Source: Allium sativum (Eukaryota > Streptophyta > Magnoliopsida > Asparagales > Amaryllidaceae). Taken from it: DNA of 64,000 nt. Below are positions 1-13,278 of this stretch, in pieces. The notes beneath the pieces were generated by a model. That model did not search any database. It saw only the letters and a program-made list of their open reading frames with translations, and was not told the DNA's origin. The stretch's first letter is position 1, and every line of letters starts with the position of its first letter. Where the stretch lies: assembly GCA_030737875.1 (NCBI GenBank), contig CM060912.1, forward strand, positions 331,750,731-331,814,730. The letters are read 5' to 3'. The position numbers and the translations under genes are program-made.

Positions 1-21
1 ACGAATATGCCTAACCCGAGG

Positions 22-94
22 TTAGACTGAGTTGTGATGTAAACCTGCCCGGACCCAACCGGCACATCCAGTATTCGCAACAATATCTGTCTAA
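22..94 (+). other. Hairpin module of Tekay-like LTRs, copy 1
   Basis: Outer arms TTAGAC (22-27) and GTCTAA (89-94) pair perfectly. Inner arms TTGTGA (32-37) and TCGCAA (75-80) pair with one G-T wobble. The loop holds the conserved core CTGCCCGGACCC. Six more copies occur in this window at 22035-22105, 22158-22228, 30250-30320, about 30373-30445, 52263-52335 and 52383-52455. Confidence 0.7.
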
Positions 95-148
95 TGTGAG
101 TGGTTGCTGCTTTAATCTATTTAGTTAAAGCTTGAACAAGAATGGTAG

Positions 149-654
149 GGTTAAGTTAACTAAGACACTTAACCAGTTCGACATGATAACTAAACTGATG
201 GGTGGGGATAGGTTCAGACTGACACTTAATACAGTTGAGCTAGAATGAGAGGGTTAAGTCCATTGGAACACTTAACCAACTCAACACAGTTAAGCTAGGA
301 TGGGAGGGTTAAGTCCATAGAGACACTTAACCAAACTTAAGGTAGCAAGACAAGATTTGTAGGGGTTAAGTAACTAAGAAAACACTTAGCCAAATTAACA
401 TGTTAACTTGACTAAGAAGGTGGGGTTAAGTAAAGTTAATACACTTAGCCAATTTGATATGTTAGCTGGGCTAGACCGTAGGGTTAAGTAAACTTGAACA
501 CTTAACCAATACAGGATAATGGGTAGGGTTAAGACCAATATAACTTGGTTTGTGGTCGGGTTAAGTCAACATGAATTACTGATAACACTTAACCAGTTTA
601 ACAGGATAAATGAGGGGGGTTAAGTTAGCTTGAAGTGACTAATGACACTTAACC
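149..654 (+). repeat. Tandem array of GGTTAAGT / ACTTAACC hairpins in LTR
   Basis: About eight units of 50-70 bp each contain GGTTAAGT followed 10-25 bases later by its reverse complement ACTTAACC, or the variant ACTTAGCC. Clear pairs are at 149-156/167-174, 252-259/270-277, 307-314/325-332 and 619-626/647-654. The spacers between arms differ, so the arms are better kept than the rest of the unit. Sparse copies of the same words occur in the other Tekay-like LTRs, near 22270-22430 and 52100-52205. Confidence 0.75.
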
Positions 655-1913
655 AATCCAAATTGACGGGAAAGAGAACTAAGTAGTAAACCTTAGTTAA
701 GAAAACAACGATTCTGGAAACTAAATGGTAAACCTTAGTTGACAAAACTAAGTAGTAATTCTTAATATAACACGAGGAGGAGCGAACGTCCGTCTGATTA
801 AAAAGAAGGCTCCAACGAATTGGGTTACGAAGCCCGAGGCTTCGAGGGGACGTGAGGGTACTCTTGGTATCCCTCTGTGAGGCTGCAGATGATCCGCCTG
901 GGCCCACAAAGGTTAAGGTCTGCGTAGAAGAACCAGGAGTATGCCTTGGTTGCAATACATGGCAACCTAAAGATTAGGATGGACCGGCGTGATTCGGCAA
1001 GCAAACGGTAGCCCTGTGATAGCGACTCGTCGTCTAGCATCCATCTTGAGTCAATCGAGATACGTGAAGCGGAAAGGCGGAGAACTCCAAAAGACCATAT
1101 ACTTGCTATCTAGTTATGGTTGCGGATGGCCATAGGATAGTGGGGCACCGGGGGTCGGCGTATAGTTCTCATTTTACAAGGTGTGCCTTTCATTAGTTGA
1201 GGGAGGGGTCAAGTGGGACCATAGCCACTGGAATGAAAATAGACCTTAGCATCTGCATCGGCAGATATCTGAAAGCTCCCGACCGAGTTCTGTATTCCTT
1301 GATTTGCCCTGTCACAGGACTCGGACCGCACATTACAGGACATGTGCATCTAGAAAAGCGATAACGATTCGCGATACATGCGTGGGGAAGCCTAGAAACA
1401 TATACCACTCTAGGTAGTGTGTCCTAGACTTGGGGGCGTCGTTCGTCAGGTAGCCTAATCCCCAGTTGGACTAGGTGGCATAAACCCTGAACTCGAAAAG
1501 CGTTCAGCAGATAGCGTAAAACTCTAGTTAAATATAGAAAGCACTTGATAGAAAACCATAGATTAGATCTAGGTAATAAATAATAAATGTATGCCTGAAG
1601 GCAATGGAAACTACAGGAGTTGGGATCACGTTGTCGTTACTAGTTGGAACACTAGTTAGGTGGTGCAGAGATATAGAAACCAGTATAACAAGGAAATAGC
1701 GAAGCGGCGAAAGTATTAGAGCGTATCCAGTTTATCTTAGCATATCTTGTGACTACCTTGTCTAATCTTGTTGACCCTATCGTCATGGTGTAATCTTGTA
1801 TTCAGTTAATTCATGTCGTTTTGTTTTTTGATGTTCACATGCTAGAAGTTACTGAACTTACTCAGGCTTTATGTCTGACTCTGTTTTTCTTTCGTCTTCT
1901 TTTCCGTTCCCCT

Positions 1914-1928
1914 CCCCCCCCCCCCCCC
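1914..1928 (+). repeat. Run of 15 cytosines
   Basis: An uninterrupted C15 tract sits about 360 bp before the LTR end, at the place where the complete element has a short C/T-rich stretch (about 23075-23110). It is probably slippage expansion, and its length may be uncertain in the assembly. Confidence 0.9.
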
Positions 1929-3639
1929 AGGTAGTAAAGGAGGGAATAGTTTAGTTTAGGTTAAGTTGGACTGCCACTCTTTCCCAGCTTGATGATTTGT
2001 CGAAGTTTGCTTGGATTCTCTTTTCAGATGCTGTGGCTGGCTCTTGCTAAAATGGGGGAATATAAATGCTATTTTTTTCTATGCTTCTTTATTTTGTAAG
2101 ACAGATGATACTCTGATATTGTAAAGAAACCACTGTACAAACTATTTTATCAATAAAGCAAAGTTTTATTTTCCGCTGTTTAATTTCTGTTTGTCTTGTA
2201 ATTTATCTACATCTTTTACCCTAAATGCTCCACAGAACTTAGTGCATTCCCACTGTGAGTGACACTAACGGACGTGGGGTGTTACATTATTCATCTCAAA
2301 TCTTTCCAAATCATTTATTATGATTTTACACAAATTATTAATATTTTAAATAATTTTATCAAGGCCCATACAGTCGATTTCCATAAACGGTCATCGAACT
2401 GCACTTACAATGACCTTTTCCAAATTTGATTTGGACATAATTTGAAATCCAACTGTTAGATTTCAAATCTCTCATATTCGTTGGAAATCTCTTTTCGATA
2501 CGAACCCAACGGTCCCGGTTTTAGGAGAATCCGACTGTCGGATCTCCCGTAATGTCCATGCGAAGTCAATGGTCAAAATTCGCGAACAGCCGTGGCGCGG
2601 CGCGTTCTATTCAGGCCATTAAATATATATAATATATATATTATATATATCGTCGATTTCCATTTAAAACGAATTTTATAAATTGTTTTAAAATCGTTTT
2701 CAAAACGATTTAAACTTCATATTCAATTTCAAATCAAAATTGAATATTCCATATCATTAATATATAAATGATAATATTTTCAAAACATTAAATTTTGAAA
2801 TCACTTCCTTTTTTATATTCATTATAAAAATGAATAAAATCGATATAAATATCGTTCACGTCAAAATGGCGTTAATCTAATCAACACGGTTTTATATATT
2901 TAAATATATTCGTGTCCATCCCAAATCGGACATCAAAATCAGATTTTGATCTTTTACTGAATATTATTTTAAAATATTCGTTCTTTCTGAACTGGAATCA
3001 GACACAGTCAATTACCATATAATGTTATTTATATGGATTTCATACAACACATGTACACAACAATAATCAAAATCAATCAACCATCATCCAGAGTGCATTA
3101 CACAACTGCATAAGCGTTAAATATAAATAATTAACGCTTACAACATCCTGTCAACCCATCGATTGACATACAACTAAATATTGGGATTAGGGTATGTCTA
3201 ATATCATCCCAATACCCATGTGGGGTTTTCAATCAACAAATAATGAATTTTGTTTGTGTAGTTTGGCTATGTGTAAAATTTATCGTCCCAATCAATATCA
3301 GTCAAATTAGTGTACATAAACAAATCATCCGATTTGTAAATGAATATTTATTTTATTCATATACATGTTAAAAATTATATTTTTAACGATAAAATATTTA
3401 TTTCAATAGATGATTATTTTATTCAGTCCATTTCACATCACAAACAATTTTCACAACACAATCAAACAAACAAGTCGTCCATGGTCTGTGGACGACGGGT
3501 GTCGGGTGCTGCTAAGCACCGTCTGCATCCTTGTATATATTTCCAGCTAGAAAATAAATTAAAGTGAGAAGTTCTCACTTTTGGGATCCACTCCTCCATT
3601 TCATTTCTGAATTTCTGAATAGCTTGGATCTTCTCGAAA

Positions 3640-3911
3640 TCCAAGGCGGTCTTTTCCACGCTGTTCATGTTGAAAATCACATTCTCAGTATGATGTTTAT
3701 ATATTTTTATCAAACTAAAAATCATATTTTTACTTCGTTATATATATAATAAAAAAATCAGATTTTTATCGCTAATTCATATATATAAAAATTGAATTTT
3801 TATCGTTACTTCACATATATAAAAATAGAATTTTTATCGCTGCTTCATATATAAATAATTCGAATTTTTATCGCTACTTCATATATATAAAAATCACATT
3901 TCTATCACTAC

Positions 3912-3952
<41 letters not shown>

Positions 3953-4300
3953 CATATTTTTATGTCACTACTGTATATATAAAAATCATACTTTTATTTC
4001 TCTTCTATATGAATAAAAATCCCATTTTTATTTTGTTGAAAATATTTTCATAGCTTTTCTATTTTCTAAATAGTATACAGACGATAAAATTCATATTTTT
4101 ATCCTTCTACAAATATTTTCATACCATGCACTAGTTAAAAATCGTATTTTTATGATTCTAGTATGTAAATAAAAATCCTATCTTTTCATAAACAAAAATC
4201 GTATCTTTCCTAAATTAAAAATCATATCTTTTACAAACGTTATTCATATAAAAACCCTAGCTTTTATAATCTAAAAAAAACCAAATTTCATAGCTTTTAA
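3640..4300 (-). repeat. AT-rich array of ATAAAAAT / ATTTTTAT hairpins
   Basis: Many units of about 50-70 bp pair an A-rich arm with its T-rich complement across a 2-4 base loop, for example aaaaatcatatttttat. A pure AT dinucleotide run lies inside at about 3915-3949. The same array is in the LTR at 55180-55690 and in its partner from 63306. Confidence 0.7.
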
Positions 4301-6354
4301 AAAACTATATTTTTTTATATATAATAAATAAAATAAAATAAAAACGTAGAAAATATCACCTTTCTTTTTAATCGGAGAGGCTCGGTTGGAAGCGGGGGCG
4401 TCGGAGGCGTCGCAGGTGGTCAGAGGGTGGCGGCCGGTTGTTGGTGGTCGTGGGTGGTGGGTCTGTAATGACCCGGATTTTGAGTGACTTTGGTTATCGA
4501 CATAAGCTCGATGTCGATAACCAAAACATCGAAAAATCCCGGTAATTAATGAAAGAAATTAGAAGGTGAGAATAGATAAGATAGAAACTTAGAATAGAAG
4601 AAGAAGAAGAACACAACATCAGAGTAACACGAACCTCACAGCGGAACGAATAACTTATAATAGATAACATAACTTTGAAATATAGCAGTTATGTATACAA
4701 TAGCACTTATCAGAGTACAACACTTACAACACAGCGGAAATAACTATAACTATATGATCTTGAAGCTTCCTGCTCCACGCTCTTCCAGTATATCTGTAAA
4801 TTCCTGACTACTTGACTGCCCGTACAAAATTAGGCACCCAAGAGTTTAGGGAAAACAAAACAAATAAACTCTAGGTCAGTCATGGGACTGGTATGAGTAA
4901 AACAGTTTAAAACAGGCATATGAACAAGTAAACGATATCGCATAAGACCACGCCGCAGAACGGAACGGGTTTTTCCCTTATGAGAATCCAAAATATCTTT
5001 ATATCAAAAACCTTTGGATATTATAATAATGTCTATGTACAAATAGATATAAAATAGCAGAAACGCTTTCATCTCACGTTCTACATATATAGTATACAAT
5101 CAAAATCGCAAGCACGTATTGGATAATGGATTTCCAACTATGACAAGGTATGGAACCACCTTCCGATCAGTGTACTCTAGGAACGATACACTGGAGTTCA
5201 ACAAGAACATCTTGTAACTCAGCCACACATGACCGACCACTCATTTTGCTTGAGTGTATCGAATGTATATCACCAACGGTTGGGATCAGCAACCGTTCCC
5301 GTATATATATGGGACAACATCGATAGATTTAAGAAACAAATGAATATTCTCTAGATAGGTAATTATACAACCTACTTCGGTGCGACCGACTTAGCCATGC
5401 TGCCTGCCCGATTTCTGTCATTTACCGGTTGATGAGGCTAGAAGCTACGCTTTATCATTACATCAGATTCACTTCGAATGCCACATTGTCAGATCCATCG
5501 AAAATCACTAATTGACGTCTACAACAGTACATTACGTGTCAGCTAAAAGAAGTTTCCTTCTCCGCTTCCACTCTTGGTACGGTCGAAGAAATCAAGGTAC
5601 GTGACCTTTCTGGAAATACTCTGTCGGACATTCATCTTCATTCACTTAGAATGTCACATTGTCATACCCGCCAAATCACAAATTGATTTATCCAAAAATA
5701 ACACGGGTATACAGCTTAGAGAAACGAATTCCTCCGCCACCAAACATGAATACGTTTGAACAGATCAACTTACGCGATCCATTGGATATACTCTGTCAGA
5801 CCTTCGTCCATACAAGTTGTCCTGGGACTGGACAAACCGAAGGCACTATTCTGTATATCCATCTTAGTCACTGTTATCTAAGACTTATACAACAGCCCTT
5901 GTATTTTACTCCGTCTTCGATTATCTTTGGCATATATGATTCGCGACGCTTATGCCAATACAAAGTGGTTCTTTGGATAATAATCCAACCGGTCTCTCCA
6001 TATTAACAACGTTAAAATGGTCAAAACTTCGATAGTCTGTGATTTAACCATCAAAGAAAAACAAGTGTGCAAACAACGATATCATTCCCAAATGGAAATT
6101 ATATCGATCAATCATCAACATATATCTATATATATATATATATATTCACATTGCCTTATTTTCTATGTTTAGAAAATATATGTTATTAACACTAGAAAAC
6201 GTTTTCCATTTGCTTATTTACAAATCACTACTCTTCCCCAACTATCATTCCCTGACTGTAAACTAGTATGAGAACAATCCCCTAAGTATAAATCCCGAAG
6301 GCCGAAACCAACATCAGATAGGTACTTAGAAAACAATTCAATTTACTAATCTCT

Positions 6355-7780
6355 AGTCAGTTCTAATTTTACTTAACTCTATTTGATTAACTCTGATTGA
6401 TTAACTCTAACTGGTTAATTCTAACCGATCAACTCTAACTGGTCAACCTTAATTAATTAACTCTAACTGGTTTTACTTGGTTTGACTAACTCAATTTATT
6501 AACTCGACTGACTAATTCAACTCGATTAACCTAACTTGATTTACTTATCTCGATTAACTGAACTAATCACTTTGATTAACTCGACTGATTCACTTTGGTT
6601 AACTTAACCAATTCACTTAACTAATTCACTTAGTTTAACTTAACTAATTCACTTAACTCCTGTCGAATAAACTATATTCGATAACTCCTCTAACTCTATT
6701 CGAATAAACTATATTCGATTAACTCATTTACTCTATTCGAATAAACTATATTCGATTAACTCATTTTCTCTATTCGAATAAACTATATTCGATCAACTCA
6801 TTTGATTTAACTCTAATCGATTTACTCCATCGAATAAACTATATTCCATAACTCCTTCGATTTAACTAATATTCTATAACTCACTTCGATTAACTAATAA
6901 TCGATAACTCCTTCGAATAAACTACATTCGATAATCTCCTCTCGAATAAACGATATTCGATAATCTTCCCTTTCGATTTAACAAATCGATAACTCCTTTT
7001 CGAATAACTAAATTCGATAACTCCTTTCGATTTAACTAATCGATAACTCCTTTTGATTTAACTAATCGATAAATCCCTTCGATGAAACTAACATAGATAC
7101 TTCTTTCGATGAAATTAACATCGATTAACTCCTTTCGATGAAACTAACATCGATTAATTTAACTCGACGAACTTAACTTGACTCACTTATCTCGATAATC
7201 TAACTCAAGAACTTAACTCGATTAACTTATCTCGATAATCTAACTCAAGAACTTAACTCCTATCGAATAACTAATATTCGATTTAACTTCATTCGCTTGA
7301 CTCTAGATCGCAGCGATCACAATGGTTACGCCTGACTCCCTTAGGAAACATCCGACCACCGTAGGCAATTTACAGCCCTGCGAATTACGCTAGCAGTCGT
7401 ACGAGATGGCAACTTTCCCTGAATACTATGTTTGACTAACTCTGTCTCAAATAACTATATTTGATTAACTCTAGTTCGTTTTAACTCTAACTGATTTACT
7501 CTAACTGGTTAACTCTAACTGGTTAACTCTAACTGATTAACCCGACTTACTTAACCCAACTGGTAAACTCGACTTACTTAACCCAACTGGTTAACTCTAC
7601 TGAACTGGTTAACTCTATTCAACTAACTCAACTCTACTAACCCCATTCGAATAGCATATTCGTTTTACTAACTTTCGAATAACATATTCGATTTACTCCC
7701 TTCTAATACCATATTCGATTTAACTCCTTTCGAATACAATATTCGATTTAACTCCTTTCGAATACCATATTCGATTTACT
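6355..7780 (-). repeat. Minisatellite with TCGAATA / TATTCGA hairpins inside the solo LTR
   Basis: This is about 1.4 kb of short units built on ttaactc. About a dozen contain TCGAATA, a loop of 3-5 bases (usually aacta, later cca), then TATTCGA. Perfect or near-perfect pairs cluster at 6660-6800, 6900-7020, 7262-7280 and 7645-7775. Between them, units such as taactctaactggt repeat without the hairpin. A non-repeat island lies at about 7305-7435. Confidence 0.8.
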
Positions 7781-9850
7781 TTATTCACTTTATAAAGATT
7801 TCCTTTTTAACAATGTTTTATTCATTTGAAAAGATTTACTTTTAAATAACGGTTCTACACTTTAAAAATGATTTCCTTTTTATAACGTTTCCTTTTCAAT
7901 TCAATTTGTAAATGGTTTACAAATATTTCCTTTTCAAATTTATTCTTGAAATATTCTAACTCCTTAAATTCTCTGAAAAATTCGCCATAACCTCCTTTGT
8001 AACGGGAGCATCGGGAAAATCCCCAAACCCGCCACACAGGCCTTTCCATTCAAAAAGAAAATGGTTTGAAATTATTTCCTTTTTGAATATCTCCTATTTA
8101 TAAATATTCCAATTTATAAACATTTCTTATTTATAAATATTCCACTTTATAAATATCTCTTATTTATAAATATTCCAATTTATAAATATCCTATTTTCAA
8201 TATCACTTTGAAAATCCCCTTATCAACATTTCGGTATGTTATGGTATTCAATCATATCAAATCACGATGTTCAATATCGTCCAAGCACAGATAATCGCCC
8301 ACAGATTTTATATCCCATCATATAACAATATATGAAAAACAATAAAATAACTGTTGAGGAATCCAGTCGGATTCCTCCTACCTGTTTCCCTGCATCCACA
8401 GATGTTACACAATATGATTATCATCACTTTCAGTTCAATATAAATTATTCTGATAGCAGAATCAATATATAAATATTTAACGATTTATATATATATATAT
8501 ATAATTACATATATATATATATATATATAATTTTCACTAACTGACTAGCAGTTCAATCAAACAGTCAACACACAGCAATCAACAGATGATTAACAGTTCT
8601 AAAAATACATTATAAAAATATAACTGTTCAGAGTTGGTGAGTTTTACTCACATTGGCGCGTGAACCGTTAAATAACGGTTTGCGTTATTTGATTTCGACG
8701 GACAATTTATTTCGCCATAAATTGTAATGAGCTCGGATTCGCTCTCCGTCAGTTCCATAACGTAGATATCGTCGTTACGACTTCAGTGTTATCGATTTCG
8801 TTTGATTCTGATATAAGATGAGATAATTATGCTTGTTATACATTTACATAAATTAATTAAATAGTTTATGAACTAAGTAGTAACTAGGAGTTGATTACCA
8901 TAATTATCATTAAGAAAAATGATGGGGAATTTCCACTAATACTTCTCAAATCCTGTACCATCGTTCTGCATGAACGTCAGACCTGCTTTAACCCCTTTTG
9001 CTTGTGCTAACTCCTCTTTCCATTAACATATGAAAGCACCTCCACCATAAGTACTTAAACCATACTTAGGTGTTTTAACCAATTTTCTTTGTAGTTTTCA
9101 AACGAGCTCTTGATCACCTCCAGGCTCCCAAATACGACCTGCACCCAACCCCCCTTTCACAGCATCCTTCTTCCACGTTAACAGTATAATACCCAATACA
9201 ATTCACAACTAAATTCTCAGTTCGAATACAAGAAAAACAATCCCTACATAAATCCTTCACCTTGTTCATGTTGTTGCCGTGAAGGCCAAACTCCCTTCCC
9301 TTCACAATTTCAAACCGTAACTTCTTCTTCCTGTATTTCAAAACGACGTCTCCAGTTTTAGTTCAACACTACTGCCAATACTTCCTCTCCCAATCCCAAC
9401 TTCTCCGACGAACCCAGGTGTCATTTGACCCTCGTGGCAACATCGCGACCCACTACAAGGTATCGCACCCCTTTAAACCTCTCGCAGCTGCTACGGAACT
9501 CACGACATCAATATTCACCAAATCTTGGCGGAAATCCATCACAACCACAAAACCGACCTTATATTCGTGAATCGAAGCCCAGATATTCCTCAAAACTCTT
9601 AGCTTAGGTCACGCCATGAATTTCCAGCGATCGATTGTAGCCATCGAACATCCCGAAACTTATACGAGATTGAAGTACCCGTTGATAGGAGTTCGGAAAT
9701 CTATAGGTTTCGATTTATGGGAATTTACTTTGATTTATTTGAGGATTTTCGAATTCACGTTTTTAGCTGAAAAGATGAAGAGGAGCGGCGGCTTGATTTT
9801 GTGTTGACTGAGGGAACTGTTTTTTTCTAGGATTGGGAAAGAGGGTAGGC

Positions 9851-9858
9851 TATTTATA
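9851..9858 (-). promoter_or_regulatory. TATA box of the solo LTR
   Basis: TATAAATA on the minus strand is followed downstream by a locally GC-rich leader (about 9400-9840). The opposite-strand copy of this LTR has the same TATAAATA at 37037-37044, also followed by GC-richer sequence, which supports a conserved core promoter. Confidence 0.55.
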
Positions 9859-12056
9859 GGGTGTGATTTCCATTTCTTTAATATTAATTTATTTGGTCTC
9901 TAACTCAATTTATCATTCTAGAAATTTGTGTAGTCACATACGATATCCAAAAATCACCAAACTGGACATGTAGCTAGAGTTGGACATTACGGTCCCAACG
10001 AAACTGGTTTCGTCGAATTCTGACTCCGTATGCTCACACAGCGTATTTTTAACCGTCGAAATACTGACTGTTTCTCACTCTAAAAATCCGTTCGGTCACA
10101 CAGTGACTCTAAAAATCACGGAACTTGGAATCTAACAATAATTTGACATTGCCGATCCAACAAAATTAGTTTCGTCGAATTCCGACTCTGTTTGCAAAAC
10201 CGGCTATTTTTAAAGCTTTGGATGACCCATTTAAATATATAAATATATTTAAATATAATTAAATTAAATATAAATAAATTTATATTATCGTATATCTTTA
10301 CATATGATATCGTACAGCTCCAGAATATCATATCAGAATTTACAGTTTGATATTTCAGATTTTAGATTTATCGATATTCAGTTTATATCGAAAACCCTTT
10401 TATAACGTAAATAAAGCATTGCAAAATATAAAGGAACTCTACAGCGACTTTTCTGAATTTTGATTTGGACGTAAATCAAAATATACCTGACGAAATCCCG
10501 ATTTTTCTCTTTCACTAGAAAGATATACTCCACCAGCTCCACACGTTTCTTGTTTCACAGAAATCCGGCTTAAAACGAATCCTGTATATTCAGTTGAAGT
10601 TCGAATCGCCAAATAGCGAACTGCCGCGCCATTTCAAGCTCTGTTTTAATTATATTATAATTATACGTTTCAAACTGTCGTCAATTGAATATATTCGTCA
10701 ATATAGTTCAACTCTAAGCTGAACTGAATTGAAGGGACGACCCTGTTCACAGAATATTGTGATTTCCCAATATTTTTTATTATTTCTGAATTAAATATAT
10801 TATTTAATTTAATTAAATATTCCATATTATTTAGTTAACGATGATTAAATTCCCTAAATCACTATTTATATAATTAAATTAATTTTATTATACCCATGGA
10901 AAATGCGGGTCATTACCGGGTCTTAGCCAGCGGCAGCGGTTGGGTGCAGGTTTGGAGGTAGAAAGGGGAAAGGGGGGAGAGATGGTGGCGCTTGAGGAGG
11001 AGAGTGGGAGGGTTTTTGGCGCTATGGGGCACCCTTGGGGGGGGCACGACGATGGACGTCGATGGGGAAGGTGTGGGGGGCTGCGCGTTTTCTCTTTTCC
11101 TTTTTTTGTTTTTTTTACTGTCGTTGACTTCGAGGAGAAGGAAGGGGGGTATGTAGGAGATTATATAATTTATAATATTTAATCCTTTTAAATTTATAAA
11201 AAGCAACTTTCATTTTCAAACACCAAACCAAACCCACCGACTGTCGCCCCTAACTAATTACCCCCATTCCGAACACAATGGGATATATCGAGTAAGCCAG
11301 TTCGACCGTTTCGATCAGTTTACACTAAATTTAAAATATAAATCATTATATTTTAAATTCAAACGTGCATTTTAATATACCAGGGCCACGTACGGACTCC
11401 AAAAATTCCAGAAAAATAAATCTGGCTATGTTTTGATGATACGGTCCTAACAAAACTAATTTCGTCGAATTTGGAGACCGTTTGAAAAATGGTTATTTGA
11501 CAATCAACTAAATTCAAACTGAAATTACCAAACACGTTTAAATTCACCACGCTCACATATAGATTCCAAAAATTATGAAAATTGGAATCTAGCAATAATT
11601 TGACTTTCCGGATCCAACCAAAGTGGTCTCATCGTAAACAGAGCTCGTTTGCAAAATCGCTATTTTTAAGGGCCATATTTCCATAGCGACTATTTTGAAT
11701 TTTCAACTGGGCAAAACTTTTTATTCCCGCTATGAAATTTAGATTTTTCAGATTCATTGGAAAGATATTTTCAAATAGATTCTAATATTTTGGTTTTGCT
11801 AAAATCCGGTTTCCTGTACATTCGTTTGAAATTTGAAATTGAATTTTCAAACTACCATGCCATTTCCAATTCCTTTTATAATTAAAATGAATATTTATAT
11901 TACAACGTTGATTTAAATAAATTTAAACATTCTAATTCTATTCAAAATAAATTCTTAGTCGTTACTATTTAAAATAAATCATTTTAAATATTCAAAATTC
12001 ATTAAAATTGCTAAAATAAAAATTTTAAATTGGTTCTGATTTTTCGGGTTGTTACA

Positions 12057-13278
12057 AAGACTAATATAGTTATAGAGTCTAGATTATGTAAGACTCTAAA
12101 TAGCACTCCGATTCAAATTCAAATTCTGATTTTCAAATTCTGTATTCAAATTCTATCTTCAATCCTCTCTAGCTTATTTTTTATCCTTTCTATCTTCCTT
12201 TCTTGCTTTACTTTTGTTTTCAAACTCAAGTTTTATAAGTTTCATATATTTATACTTTTATACACTCTATATTTATATAGTTTTAATTCTATAATATTAT
12301 AAATATGTTTATAAGGTTTATATTTATGTTTTAATTTGATTTCTTACTTTATAATATTTATTTATAACACTATATTTTAATTCAAGAATTTACAGAATTA
12401 TATTTTTATCAAAACACTTGAAAAATGCTCAAAAATTAATTTTACTCTATATGTAGGTCGACATATAAAAAACTCTATGTCGACATATAACTGTCGTTTT
12501 TTCAATTTTGAATGGAAGAGTCTTTTCACTAATTGTGACGGTTCTGAAGCGTGGCATCCTTTCGTACACTATAAAAAGGGCTTGAATTCAAATTTTTTTA
12601 CCATCTCTTCTTCTCTAACTTCGCTCTCTTCCATTACACCATTATTCTTAATCATTTTTATGATTTCTACACTTATATTCTGCCGAATTCAATTCGGTTT
12701 TGATCAAACTACTTCTCTTCTCGCTCTCTACTCATTACTCTCTGAATCAAGTGCTATTGAAGAGTTATAGGGCTGTTTGTAATTGTTTGGTTGAGTAAAG
12801 GAATCGGTGGTATCCCTTGTAGCCTTGAAATCATGGACGGTATTCGGTGGTATCCCTTATAGCCATGAAATTAAGGACGGGTAATCGGTGGTATCCCTTG
12901 TAGCCGTGAAATCAAGGAAGGTATACTTGATCAAGTGTATGGATGGAAACAGTGGTATCCCTTGTAGTCGAAATCAAGAAGGGTTGTAATTGGATATTAA
13001 TATAGTAATAAAACTCTATGCAATCCAGCGTTGCGCGGGACTGGACGTAGGAGCAATTCCGAACGAGTATAAAATCCAGTGTGTTCTTTCCTTTTCTACA
13101 TTTTTATTTCTGTTTATTTTGCATTTGCATTTGATTCTGTGTCAGAGATTGTTTCTGTGGTATTTGATTCATATAGTTTATAACATAAGTTTTAGATTTT
13201 CGTTAAATTCTCAAAAACACTATTCACCCCACTCTAGTGTTTTGTTTTCCTTAACGACCCTTTCCGCAATCATTAACA
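12057..13278 (+). repeat. 5' LTR of the non-autonomous element, left end missing
   Basis: It matches 16760-17945 of the right LTR through most of its length: a gagtctagattatgtaagac-like start, the paired gtcgacatata block near 12457 and 12478, a TATA box, four repeats of a ggtatcccttgtagcc unit (about 12800-12970), and the cattaaca end. Divergence from the other LTR is clearly greater than between the Tekay LTRs, so this is an older element. Confidence 0.65.
12570..12577 (+). promoter_or_regulatory. TATA box of the 5' LTR
   Basis: TATAAAAA precedes a C/T-rich leader. The 3' LTR has TATAAATA at the matching place (17307-17314), also followed by a CT-rich leader. Confidence 0.5.

Larger units (their letters stand above)
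1..2286 (+). repeat. Tekay-like LTR, right (3') part, cut by the window edge
   Basis: The segment ends in a stretch that closely matches the end of both LTRs of the complete element at 20386-31670: a gtgagtgacactaacgg block followed by the terminus ggggtgttaca at 2276-2286. It also shares the GC-rich hairpin module (22-94). No primer-binding site follows position 2286, so this is either the 3' LTR of an element lying to the left or a solo LTR. The next five bases (ttatt, 2287-2291) would be the target duplication, but the left copy is outside the window. Most of the LTR is non-coding; short open frames inside it look accidental. Confidence 0.8.
4464..10917 (-). mobile_element. Solo LTR of about 6.45 kb with 5-bp target duplication
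   Basis: The insert is bounded by inverted ends, tgtaatgacccg at 4464 and cgggtcattac before 10917. It is flanked by gggtc at 4459-4463 and 10918-10922. Its last base reads C where A is expected, so one terminal base has probably mutated. Joining the flanks restores the interrupted LTR. No primer site, polypurine tract, internal direct repeat of the ends or coding frame was found, so it reads as a solo LTR left by recombination. A second copy in the opposite orientation begins at 35832. The minus orientation is set by the TATA box and by that copy. About 6.4 kb is very long for an LTR. Confidence 0.7.
2287..12056 (-). mobile_element. Long LTR of the 52764-element type, split by a solo LTR
   Basis: Two halves (2287-4463 and 10918-12056) form one minus-strand LTR. 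The right half ends in gggttgttaca, as does the LTR end at 57697. Several blocks match the 52764-57697 LTR in order: the AT hairpin array, the cgtccatggtctgtggacg palindrome (3477-3495 here, 55969-55986 there), a GC-rich stretch, and the gtcgcccctaactaa block (11242 here, 56899 there). The left end is lost where the Tekay-like LTR 1-2286 was inserted. The LTR was itself inserted into the 5' LTR of the element at 12057-17945; its own target duplication would be aagac (12057-12061). There is no coding capacity. Confidence 0.7.

Noticed and set aside
5574..6006. Overlapping open frames of 61 and 115 codons
   Set aside because: They lie inside the long solo LTR, show no domain, and the matching region of the other LTR copy (about 40600-41000) has different frames.
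6355..7780. CRISPR-like array of regular repeats
   Set aside because: Units are 20-40 bp of variable sequence without unique spacers, in plant LTR DNA; it is a minisatellite.
10913..11206. Overlapping open frames on both strands near the GC-rich block
   Set aside because: This is the GC-rich leader of an LTR; frames are long there only because stop codons are rare in GC-rich sequence.
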